Source: Tenrec ecaudatus (Eukaryota; Chordata; Mammalia; Afrosoricida; Tenrecidae). Taken from it: a stretch of DNA of 64,000 bases. Location: contig NC_134538.1 of assembly GCF_050624435.1 (NCBI RefSeq), positions 129,872,937-129,936,936 of the forward strand. The letters run 5' to 3'. Positions 1 through 10,004 of this stretch are shown in pieces. Made by a program: the position numbers and the translations under genes. The notes beneath the pieces were generated by a model. It had not been told where the DNA came from and searched no databases. It saw only the letters and a program-made list of their open reading frames with translations. Numbering within the stretch: the first letter of the stretch is position 1; the number at the start of each line of letters is the position of its first letter.

Positions 1-7
1 GGCAACA

Positions 8-155
8 GAGCCCGGGTGGTGTAGGGTTTACACATTGGGCTTTGATCAGCATGGCTGGCAGTTCAAGACTATCAGCAGCTCTTCTAGAGAAAGACTAGGC
101 TTTCTACGCCAGCAAACAGTTACAGTCTCAAAAACACAGAGAGGGTGGAAAGAGC
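8..155 (+). mobile_element. AfroSINE-like tRNA-derived SINE, 3' truncated
   Basis: The sequence reads as a degraded copy of the afrotherian tRNA-derived SINE. It has the head gagcccgggtggtgtagg, then a tRNA-like gap, a box-B-like stretch around 60-66 (gttcaagac), the gagaaagactaggctttcta block and agttacagtctcaaaa. The usual end (cctatagggtcgctatgag) is missing. It is heavily diverged and therefore old. The + orientation follows from the order of these blocks. Confidence 0.75.
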
Positions 156-1640
156 CACATCTGCAGGAGCAAGATGTGGCATTTTGCTTCTGTGGATGAT
201 TTACTGTCTTCCAAACCCTGTGGAGAGATTCTGTCACAGAGTTGCTATGAGATGAAACCAGCTGGATGACAATGAATTTGCTGCTAATTTTGAAGAGTGT
301 GTTGTTTCTTGATAGCATTTATTAACATTAGTTCATCAGACTGCTAGACAAGAATTAGTGAACAAATAACTCATCTTCTCTCCTCTCTTGCTGGGTTTGC
401 TGAAAAAATTACGACATACTTTACTAATGAGTACAGCTATAGCTTAGAAATATTCTCCATCCAGAGGCCCACGCAGACCCCACTAAAGAAAGCGGGAAAA
501 TAGGCTTGTCCTCACTGTTCTAATTCAATGGGCAAATTGTCTTCATTCTTTCTCTAACAGGTGGAGTACACACATTTTTTTTATGAATCTTCACTGTCAA
601 AGAGCTTATTGTTCAAAAAGTCATCTACTTCATTGTTAGCGACTTCTAATGGTTTTACATAATTTTGGTGTGGAATTAATCTGTCAATTTATAAAAGTAA
701 AACATTTTGAAAGTATAAAGTTTTTTCTTACATATAGCTCAGGAAGAGATTTGCTTTTCACCACCATGGCATATGCACAGATAAATATTACTTATCTCAC
801 AACAAATATACATCAACCTTTAGGTTCCTACTTACCTCACTGATATTCTAAGAAACTGTCAGGTATTTCTTTGTAGGTATTAATTTGCACTTGGCAGTTG
901 GCCTTCACAAAAAGTTCAGTCAGATATGACTTTGACATTTATTTTGGGAAAGATAAATAGTGTCCTAATGCCTTCCTTCTCATATTACCACACAGCCATA
1001 TAAAAGTAGCAGCAGACAAAGAAATGACCTGACCTTTCTATAAAATATTTTGAATTGGTATACTATCTTATGATTCTAACAGAAAATACATGATTTAACC
1101 ATGAGGTTCAATTACTTCTTTTTTAAAAATAGTCATGATGCAAACTGGGAGCCAAAAATCCAAAATACGAGCAGTGATGGACAAATGTGAATGCTTCTAG
1201 ACCAATGGCAAAATGACAAGTGTTTCATGTAAGGAAACTTTTCATAATTCAGGGAGATCAAAGAGGAAAGGACCAATACAGATGGGTTTATTGTTGCTCT
1301 CTCCACCTTTAGACAAACATTAGGTCTGCCTTGTAAGTGTGTTGAAGAGGGTCATGGGTGGAAGGCTTTCTTCCCATCCTGTTTCACCTTGTTTTCATAA
1401 CCTCTCCAAGTGCAGCGTTCAAGTTTCCAATATTCAAAGCCTGATTTAGTTGTAATTCTTCTTCAATTATTCCTCACGGAGATCTGTGTCTACATGACAA
1501 TAAAAGAGCAAGCTGATTTGACCTTTTCACAGGAAAATCGAATGGACTTAGTGGCATATGCCTATAGATACCTTTGAATACTTTGACAGTGTTGAACTTT
1601 TTCCAAAATAGTAGTCTCTATGTTTTGTTTTTCAAAACTA
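156..1640. other. No recognised feature
   Basis: AT-rich sequence with no reading frame of convincing length. I see no repeat family I can name. Confidence 0.5.
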
Positions 1641-1644
1641 TGAG

Positions 1645-1745
1645 GGAGACCTAATGGTGCTATGGAAACCCACAATGGCAGGTTGATGCTGTCCTATAGG
1701 GTGCCTAAGAATCAGAACCCACTCAAGAACAGTGGACTGTTGTTT
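1645..1745 (+). mobile_element. AfroSINE-like fragment (3' half)
   Basis: The tail half of the SINE is visible: ggaaacccacaatggcag, then gtcctatagggtgcctaaga and atcagaacccactc. These correspond to the usual one-bp-variable block ending in a gtcggaatcgactcgat-like motif. The tRNA-like head is missing or too diverged. Confidence 0.65.
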
Positions 1746-3400
1746 TTTTAAGTTACTAAGATGAAATGATCAACAACAATATCAATATAATCATAATTAA
1801 ACACCTATTTGATGCCAGATGATTAAATTCTGGGCGACTTACAATCTTCATTTAACAGAAGAAGAAACCAAAGCTCCGTGTAAACGGGGCGCCTACTCCT
1901 CTGTAGGAAACGATCTCACTTAGAGTTGAAAAGGGATCTGCACTAAGTCATTTTGATCCTCACCTGGACACTTTATTGAACTTTGTCCGTGCAAAAGAAA
2001 AGACCCACCAGCTCCTCAAAATCCACGTTTATGTAAAAATCACACGCACCAGGTATCTGACCCACAAAAAGAAAACCAGCGCACTGCCTTTGGATCATTG
2101 CAGCTCATCTGAAGGCCATGTGTTACCGAGCACTGTTCTCCAGGATTGTCTTGGAAGTGATCTTTAAGGAAGCAGAGGCCCAGGACTTGCTTCTGTGGCA
2201 TCAGCCACTCGGTGGCATCAGTCAGGTCAACCTTGTAGTGTAGATGAGGACGAACCCTGGACTCCCCCAACGAACCTCCATGTCTGATTGTGCATGACGC
2301 ACACACGCACGCACAGACAGGCACGTGCACGCACGCACATGCGTACACACACATTCATCAGGGAAAAACGATGAAAAGCATCACACTAGACGGAGGGGCT
2401 CTGGAAAATTACAAAAGCCCTGAGATGTAATGCATTTCCAAAAGCACTCATCCTGACGGGGCCTAATTGGCAGCCTTCAGTTTTCAGGCTCCTCAGGAGC
2501 GTTCTTCTTCTACTCATTCTACGACAAGCTGTCTGTGATTTTATTACAGCTTTAATTGACTAGCGTCTTTAATTATGGTTAAGTGACTCCATTTGTTTGA
2601 CATAACAAGCATTCACTTCCTTCCACTTTCATAAGTGAGCAATTGTACATTTGTGCACATTCCAATTTTTTAAAAAAATACAGCATGTATCCTTCACTCT
2701 ATTTTCCCGTTTCTATGTAATTTGTGTCTCTGAGGGTATATATTATTAGCTGTGGAATGCAACAGGAGGAAAGAAGGTTCAAGGTCAATTCAGAATTACT
2801 CTCAGAATCAGTTTCAAGTACTTTCCTTTCTTGGTTCAAAACAATCTATAACAACTTGCAATGTACGCTGCTGCGTTAGATGTCTTCTTTTCTGTCAATG
2901 TTCCATCAGCTGCTCGGTTCATCATTGGCGCTAGAGCAGCAAGCGAGCATCTCGTATACTTCTCATTGATCAACACATTTTACTTCAAACGTCTTCGTAA
3001 ATAGAGACACGTCCAGCTCACTCTGGGGAGATAGCATCAGGAGCAACAAAACATTCAGATCTTTCTGAGTCACCACACAAACGAAGAGTCACTAGAAGGC
3101 AAAATAAAACCAACGGAACAAAACAAAAGCGCATGCTCAACATTACAATATCGTTAACACTGTAACCCCCCCAAACCCCAAAGGGCAAATAAGTGGGGAG
3201 AAATCACCAATAGCCACAAAATCTGTGCACGGTTTTTGTGATGGGAAGCAAGCAGGAAAGCACAGGGACTTCCTCCGTGATTCCCCCTTTGAGGGAGGGC
3301 TTGCTGCCTGCAGAAGGAGTGTGCGGAGCTGGCGGCTTGGCTCTTAGCTGACTTTATCCTGAATGGCGTCACTCTGGACTGGGATTTACACCTTGCTTGG
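1746..3400. other. No recognised gene; one CA/CG-rich microsatellite inside
   Basis: Apart from the microsatellite at 2291-2355 nothing is recognised. Short open frames here (for example 1976-2167) have no family resemblance that I can see. Confidence 0.45.
2291..2355. repeat. Imperfect (CACG/CA)n microsatellite
   Basis: A run of alternating cacacgcacgcacagacagg and gcacgtgcacgcacgcac units with interruptions, about 65 bp long. It alternates purine and pyrimidine almost throughout. Confidence 0.85.
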
Positions 3401-3404
3401 TGGC

Positions 3405-3530
3405 CTCAGATGAAGCTTTCTGTTCCCATAAAATTTACATCCTAGGAAAACCATAGGGGACTTATGCACTGTCCTAACGGGTTGCTATGAGTCAGAATTG
3501 ACACTATGGTGGTGGGTTTGGATTTTAGAA
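3405..3530 (+). mobile_element. AfroSINE-like fragment (3' half)
   Basis: The blocks ctttctgttcccataaaatt, then gaaaaccataggggactta, gtcctaacgggttgctatga and gtcagaattgacactatgg follow the usual order of the SINE 3' half. The copy is about 20-25% diverged by eye. The tRNA-like head is not seen. Confidence 0.75.
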
Positions 3531-4368
3531 AAACAAGCAATGAAAAAGGAAGTACAAAGTCCAGAAATGTATTTGGGTAGCTTCTAAAGAGAACCTTATC
3601 TTATACATCTAGAAAAGCAGGAAACAATTGGAAATCCACTCCGTCCTCCCCCACTTCTCCCCTCCACCTTGGGGACAGTAAAAGTCTCCCTTAAGATTTG
3701 CTCTTACTTCCTCTCCTGGGGGCTTGATCGACAGTTAGGGTTCATTGCAGCTTAACCCAGACTGATAAGGAGAGAAAGTACCTAGACCTCCAAGGCAATA
3801 AAAGAACAGTTCATAAGGTACCAGGACAAATTGGTGAGTACTCATATGGGATTGGGTGTCAAAGGCATTAGATCAAGGATTTCCTGAGTGGTACAAATTA
3901 ACATGCTTGCTGCTAACTAAAAGTTTTCAGGTCCCCTTAGAGCAACTATTAAAATTTATTAATAAATACTTGGTGTCAGTATGCTTACATATGGTTCAGT
4001 TTTAGGTATATAGTTCTTTGGCTGCAAGGAAGATCATTTTATTTATTTTACTAATAGAAATATCTCCATGCTGGAATGGCTTCTTCCTGGTACTTCTTCT
4101 GGTGTTGGTTGTAAGCTTAGCTATCTGTGCTTGTGTGGATGGAGTCGAGCAGAGAGGTGCTCATCATGTTAATGACAATAAGAGGACATAACTGTTTACT
4201 ACTCTAATAAGGAGGTGCACTGGTTATGCGGCTGCCCAATATTTTTGCAACCTGTAGGTTGATTGAAGAATAGGTCTGAGACATAAGACTGGATAAACCA
4301 AAAAAATCCAATCTCACTTCCATTCTTCAATACCAACTCGGGGACCCGGTAGAACAAAGTGACTGTTC
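3531..4368. other. No recognised feature
   Basis: Non-repetitive by eye, AT-rich, with no coding or RNA signature that I recognise. Confidence 0.45.
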
Positions 4369-4369
4369 T

Positions 4370-4512
4370 CCTAAGGATTTCTAAAGCTGTAAATCTTCAT
4401 GGGAGCAGACAGCCTCAGCTTTCTCCTGAGGATCGCCTGGTGGACTGGCACCGCGGGCCTTGCTGTCAACAGACCAACACTTACCAGTGTGCCACCAGGA
4501 TTCTTTAAGATT
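4370..4512 (-). mobile_element. AfroSINE-like copy, antisense
   Basis: Read on the minus strand this begins with the ctggtggcacactgg head, then the box-B region and the gagaaagctgaggctgtctg block, ending near agctttagaaat. On the + strand the diagnostic string is gtaaatcttcatgggagcag. The 3' third beyond this point is missing. Confidence 0.8.
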
Positions 4513-4543
4513 GGATAATAAGTGGAATCAGTGATACACCACC

Positions 4544-4960
4544 TTGCATAGGACACAGAAGATGGTGCAGATTTACTTCCTTTGTGGCTGCAGAAACCTG
4601 GAGCTAAGTGTGCAGAATGAAACTGAAATGACAATGGTATGGCAAAGAAGGGATTTAAAATGTCATGAAAGGGGATATGTTGAAATGGCTATATTACTAA
4701 AGTTAGATGATCCACTGGAGCAGTATGTTCTAATGAAAGACTCAGGAGACACACCATTCATCAAGGCCATCAAGGATTCTGTGGATAATGGCCCTCAGCC
4801 GGAAGTAGGGTTAATGTAAGAGGGACTGTTGACAAAATTAGAATTGTTGATAAGTATGTAAATGGGCTGTCCCACACAGCGCTGAAGTGAAAGTAAACCA
4901 AGTGTCATTTAACCACTAGAAGCCATGATGAGACCGTCAAATGAACTTGACCTACAGAGA
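4544..4960 (+). other. Unidentified open stretch, possible retrocopy remnant
   Basis: A 91-codon frame at 4544-4819 opens with TTG, not ATG. It contains YFLCGCRNLEL, KLDDPLEQYVLMKDSGDT and FIKAIKDSVDNGPQPE, a composition that looks more protein-like than its neighbours. Just downstream, after a change of frame, VDKYVNGLSHTALK-like codons appear at about 4825-4890. I cannot name a parent gene, and I see no poly-A tail or target duplication because an L1 fragment begins at 4963. It may be a processed pseudogene or chance. Confidence 0.25.
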
Positions 4961-4962
4961 AT

Positions 4963-5953
4963 TTTTTTAAAAACATTTTATTAAGGGCGCATACAACTCT
5001 TATCACAATCCATACATATACATACATCAATTGTATAAAGCACATCTGTACATTATTTTCCCTAATCATTTTCAAAGCATTTGCTCTCCACTTAAGCCCT
5101 TTGCATCAGGTCCTCTTTTTTCCCCCTCCCTCCCAGCTTCCCCCTCCCTCATGAGCCCTTGATAATCCACAGATTGTTATTTTGTCATATCTTGCCCTAT
5201 CTGGCATCTCCCTTCACCCCCTTCTCTGTTGTCCATCCCCCAGGGAGGAGATCACATGTAGATCCTTGTAATCAGTTCCCCCTTTCCAAACCACTCACCC
5301 TCTACTCCCCCAGAAATTGCCCTTCACTCCCTGGTTCTGAAGGTATCATCCACCCTGGATTCCCTGTGTCTCCAGCTTCTATATGCACCAGTGTACAACC
5401 TCTGCTCTATCCAGACTTGCAAGGTAGAATTTGGATCATGGTAGGGGGAGGGAGGGAGGAAGCATCCAGGATCTGGGGGAAAGCTGTATTCTTCATTGGT
5501 GCTACATCGCACCCTGACTGACTCATCTCCTCCCCTAGACCCCTCTGTTAGGGGGTCTCCAGTGGCTGACAAGTGGACTTTGGGTCTCCACTCTGCACTC
5601 CCCCCTTCATTCACTATGGTAAGATTTTTTTTTTGATGATGCCTTATCCCTGATCCCTTTGACACCTCGTGGTCACACAGGCTGGTGTGCTTCTTCCATG
5701 TGGGCTTTGTTGCTTCTGAGCTAGATGGCCGCTTGTTCAACTTCAAGCCTTTAAGACCCCAGACACTATGTCTTTTGATAGCCGGACACCATCAGCTTTC
5801 TTTGCCACATTTGCTTATGCACCCGTTTGTCTTCGTCGATCATATCATGGAGGTGTGCAGCCAGTGATATGATTTTTTGTTCTTTGATGCCTGATAACTG
5901 ATCCCTTTGGGACCACGTGATCACACAGGCTGGTGTGTTCTTCCATGTGGGCT
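4963..5953 (-). mobile_element. L1 3'-UTR fragment, antisense, with internal duplication
   Basis: A poly-T start followed by acattttattaagggcgc and acaactcttatcacaatcc is the reverse complement of the terminus of the complete L1 at 31211-38155 (ending gagcccctaataaaa). The fragment runs back through the 3' UTR to about the blocks tggccgcttgttcaacttc and atagccggacaccatcagc. At about 5867 it jumps back: the stretch 5871-5953 repeats 5622-5703 (both contain cacacaggctggtgtg and ttccatgtgggctt). No coding part is present. The target duplication is not resolved. Confidence 0.85.
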
Positions 5954-6124
5954 TGAGAAGGTCAATAGCCATGGCATCCCTAGTGGCCAGAAAATGGCCG
6001 TCAAACAAAGTTATTGTGGAATACATACGCCGACAAGGAGATAAAGGGGTGATACCTTAACTTCCTACATCTAAGGATGGGCAGTGTCTTAACTTGCTTA
6101 AATTCCTACCCTAAACCATATCTT

Positions 6125-6310
6125 GATGTGGGTGGCTTTACAGAATAGAGTTTCTTTCCTCACAGTTCTGGAGACTAGAAGTCCAAATCCGGGCAATAGC
6201 TGCATCGACTCTTTCTGAGAGCTCAGAGGGGAGCAGAACCGGGCTTCTTGCTGCTGGTGATTGCTGGCAATCCCTTTGTTGATTACAGATGGGCCTGTCT
6301 GCATCCTTCC
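6125..6310 (+). mobile_element. Ancient interspersed repeat (family not named)
   Basis: The phrase gggtggctttacagaataga, then tcacagttctggagactag, aagtccaaatccgggc and gctggtgattgctggcaatc is a pattern I know from an old repeat shared by placental mammals. I cannot assign the subfamily with confidence; an ERVL-MaLR or old DNA-transposon origin is possible. Confidence 0.5.
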
Positions 6311-7590
6311 TTTTTAATACAGATATTTTTCTTTGAAGATGATGAAGAACAGAGCTACGAGGAGGAAGCACTAGGAACAATCCTGTCTCTTTTTAATATT
6401 ATGGAACCAGCTCTCATCATTTTCTTCTTTGTAACTGAAAACAAAAACATCTCAGCCTAGCTTCGTTTTTCTCTGCCAAACACGGAAATCCCTTGGAATG
6501 GTAGTAGTTTTGCCAGCTGAATTCATGCCTTCTTATCTCTTCGATTCAGGACGGCAATCTAGGAAGCAGATGCATCAAGTGGCAGCATTTCTGAGACACA
6601 ATACTTAACTTGTTTCACTTCCATGGGTCCCCTCGTTTATTTCAATTTTCCCAGGAGACAGGATGATCAAGAGGGATATCGAAATATTGCTTACTCCTTA
6701 CTGGATATCCCCAAGGTATCTTGTTAAAATTTAGATCTAATTCAGTACATCTTGGGAGGAAATACACATTTTTAGCAGGGTATCTAATTGGAATGAACCA
6801 GTTCTAAAGCCTGGTTTCTTGACTCACATCTACTGAATTGATATCTCTGGATTGAAAGTCAGGAAGTTATGGGTTTTAAAGCTCCCCCCAAATGATTCCA
6901 CCATGCAGCCAAATGATTGTGAGGAAGTCTCCATGGGAAGGTGGATCCATTCAGAACTTCCACTCTAAAGTGACTTAGCCTGAGACAAGACTGTGGCATG
7001 AGCCCAATCAGCTGAAGGTCAATTCAGCTGAAGGTCAATAACTCTTGCCCCTGTTGGTAAAGTAGTGAGAAAGAGAAAGATCCTCAAAGAGATGGGTTGA
7101 CACAATGCGTGCTAAAATGGGCTCACACAGCCAGGGTGGTGAGGACGGTACTGGATGGGGCAGTATTCAATTCTGTTGTACGCAAGGTCTCTAGGAATCA
7201 GGGCCAACTGGGTGAGACCTCGTAACCACAGCAGGTCCTACTCCAGAGGGTGGGTTTAAGAATTCCAGGTGCTCAGATGATCAACCTCTATCTTGAGCAT
7301 TCTGCCTTTAATGGGACTAAAATTTTGGAAGCTAATGATTGTTAATCCAGAAATTTTTAATTGTCCGGTTAATAGTAATGGTTTCAATAGAATTCAATCA
7401 GCTGTGTTGTTTTCCTCAGTTGTTTTTGTTTCTACTTTTTAGGACTGTTTAGTCGGGTACATGGAAAATTTCACTCTGAATATAATGTTTCTGTTCTTAT
7501 TAGAAACCAACTTTTTTTTTTAATTTCTCACATGTCTGAATCTATTTAATGCAACTGGATTGGGTGTTTAAAAAAAATTACTGGCATTGA
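6311..7590. other. No recognised feature
   Basis: No family resemblance or coding signal seen; AT-rich. Confidence 0.45.
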
Positions 7591-7594
7591 GGCA

Positions 7595-7750
7595 ATTCAG
7601 ACTTATAGAAACCCGACACAAAGGTTTTTGTGACTGTAAATCTTCACCGGAGCAGACAACCTCATCTTTCTTTCTTAGAAACACAAGTGGATTACACCAC
7701 ATAGCTTTTGATTAACATCTCAGCACCTAACTCACTGTGATGCGAGGGGT
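7595..7750 (-). mobile_element. AfroSINE-like fragment, antisense
   Basis: The + strand shows gacttatagaaacccgacac, then gtgactgtaaatcttcaccg, gagcagacaacctcatcttt and ttgattaacatctcagcacc, the antisense order of the SINE. Several short deletions are present. Confidence 0.65.
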
Positions 7751-7825
7751 CTTGAATTGGTGATAGGACCCTTACATTAGTACAGAAAATTTCCATGAAG
7801 AGTAAATTTATGGTAGATGAGTTGT

Positions 7826-8445
7826 TATTGTTGTTAAATGCCATTGAGTTGTTTCCAATTCATAGAAACTGTGCACACAACAGAGTGAAACACTGCCTGG
7901 TCCATCCTGTTGCGGGTCTTCCTTTTCCTCTCTGACACTCTACTTCTCCAGGAACTGATCTCTTTTGACAACATATTCAAAGTCTTGCCATCCATGCCTC
8001 TAAGGATCATTCTGGCTATACTTCTAAGGCAAGTTGTTTGCTCTTTTGGCAATCCGCGACACCGTAAGCCCAGCACATCCCTTTTCTTCCATTTTTACTA
8101 TTCAGAGTCTGACTTTCACATGGCTTATGAGGTCATCGAAAATATCATGACATGTGTCATGCACACTTTAGTCCTCAAAGCAATGTTCTTGCTTTTCAAA
8201 ACTTAAAGAGGTCTTATGCAGCAGATTTAAGCATGCCGTGTGTTGGATGATCTCTTGACTGCTACTTCCATGAGTCTGATTGTGTAACTATGCAAGACAA
8301 AATCCTTGACAGCTTCAATCTTTCCTCTATTTATCATGATGTTACCTGTTGGTCCATTTGTGAGGATTCTGGTCTTTATATTGAGTTGTAATCCATACTG
8401 AAAGCTGTAATCCTTGATCTTCATAACAACCTATCTGCTCCTTAT
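7826..8445 (-). mobile_element. RTE-class (BovB/RTE1-like) LINE fragment, antisense
   Basis: The + strand reads ttgttgttaaatgccattga, then ttccaattcatagaaactgt, acactgcctggtccatcctg, ggatcattctggctatactt and ggtccatttgtgaggattct. This is the characteristic antisense order of the mammalian RTE/BovB 3' region. On the minus strand it would encode the C-terminal part of the RTE ORF, now full of stops. The left end coincides with the family 3' end. Confidence 0.85.
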
Positions 8446-8898
8446 CTCAAGGTCCAACCATGTAATAACTTGTGGCAACTTGGTAGCCCCAGTATTGCCA
8501 GCTGGCCTGGGGATGGAATTCATATTGCATTTATGTCACCACAAATCTCCATAAACCGACTGCAGTCATGGTCTACCAACCACAGAATACTTTATCCCTG
8601 AGCTTTGAAACAGTCGCAGAAAGAATCCTCCTGAGCAGTGGTTCTAGGTATCACTGCCAACTCACCAGATCCACCACACAGAATGTGCTGTAGTTGGAAG
8701 AGTCAGGGGAAGAAGGGAAAAGACTACATCTCTGACCTTGAACAGATTTCTCCTTGTTTCCAGGTTTCACTCCTTACACATGAAATGAGATATCTAGTTC
8801 ATTCAGGGCTTCTTCTTTGTAATTCAATTTTTATACCCTTAAACCTTTGTCCCAGTCCTTAAAGGGACATTTTTAAATGGTTGTTTTTATAAAGTTTT
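8446..8898. other. No recognised feature
   Basis: About 450 bp without recognised repeats. It ends at the target-site copy of the composite L1 insertion that follows. Confidence 0.4.
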
Positions 8899-8908
8899 AA
8901 AGAATATA

Positions 8909-9994
8909 CACCACTCTGCACTTCCCCCTTCATTCACTATGGTGTATATATATATAAACATATACATATATATACATACACACAAACATATACATATACA
9001 TACATACACACACACATATATTCTTTTTTTTGCATGATGCCTTATACCCGGTCCCTTTGGCACCTCGTGATCGCACCGGCTGGTGAGCTTCTTCCATGTG
9101 GGCTTTATTGTTTCTGAGCTAGATGGCCGCTTGTTCACTTTCAAGCCTTTAAGACCCCAGACACTATCTCTTTCAATAGCCGGGCACCATCAGCTTTCTT
9201 CGCCACATTTGCTTATGTACCCATTTGTCATAGTGAATGAAGGGGGAAGTGCAGAGTGGAGACCTGAGGCCCAAGTGTCGACCACTGGAGATCCCCTCAC
9301 AGTGGGGTTTAGGAGAGGAGACAGGTCAGTCAGGGTGCGATGTAGTACCGATGAAGAACACAGCTTTCCCTCAGATCCTGGATGCTTCCTCTCCCAAGCT
9401 ACCATGATCTGAATTCTACCTTGCAGGGCTGGATAGGGCAGAGATTGTACACTGGTGCATATGGGAGCTGGAGGCACAGGGAATCCAGGGTGGACGATGC
9501 CTTCAAGACCAGGGGTGTGAGGGGCGAGGCTGGGAGAGTGGAGGGTGAGTGGGTTGGAAAGGGGGAACTGATTAAAAGGATCCACATGTGACCTCCTCCC
9601 TGGGAGATGGACGGCAGAGAAGGGGGGGGGAGGGAGACTCTGGATAGGGCAAGATATGACAAAATAACAATCTGTGGATTATCAAGGGCTCATGAGGGAG
9701 GGGGGAGCGGGGAGGGAGGGGAAAAAAAAGAGGACCTGATGCAGAGGGCTTAAGTGGAGAGTAAATGCTTTGAGAGTGATTAGGGCAAAGAATGTATGGA
9801 TGTGCTTTATACAATTGATGTATGTATATGTGTGGATTGTGATAAGAGTTGTATGAGCCCCTAATAAAATATAAAAAAAGAAAAGAAAATGATGAGGACA
9901 AAGAATGTACAGATGTGCTTTATACAATTGATGTATGTATATGCATGGATTGTGATAAGAGTTGTATGAGCCCCTAATAAAATGTTTTTAAAAA
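8909..9994 (+). mobile_element. Composite L1 3'-end insertion: inverted 5' part plus doubled 3' end
   Basis: The insertion is bracketed by aaagaatata at 8899-8908 and again at 9995-10004, as expected for a target-site duplication. The left part (8911-9228) is antisense L1 3' UTR and the right part (9229-9870) is sense L1 3' UTR, the layout left by twin priming. The arms 8911-8941 and 9229-9259 are perfect 31-bp inverted repeats. After the first terminus (cccctaataaaatataaaa, about 9855-9885) a second copy of the last about 100 bp follows (9888-9985), with its own cccctaataaaatg end and A-rich tail. No coding sequence remains. Confidence 0.85.
8942..9025. repeat. (TA)n/(CATA)n microsatellite inside the L1 fragment
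   Basis: Tracts such as gtatatatatataaacatat and acatacacacacacatatat occupy the place where related copies have a short T-rich spacer. The microsatellite therefore probably grew from that spacer after, or shortly before, insertion. Confidence 0.85.
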
Positions 9995-10004
9995 AAAGAA
10001 TATA

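Noticed and set aside
8..155. A functional tRNA gene
   Set aside because: The tRNA-like head belongs to a SINE and does not fold into a cloverleaf by eye; the same holds for all other SINE heads here.
5159..5746. Two overlapping open frames of 120 and 140 codons on opposite strands
   Set aside because: They lie entirely in an antisense L1 3'-UTR fragment. The same frames reappear in other 3'-UTR copies (for example 9190-9585), so they reflect low-stop non-coding sequence.
9190..9927. Several open frames up to 131 codons
   Set aside because: All fall inside the composite L1 3'-UTR insertion and none resembles a protein family.
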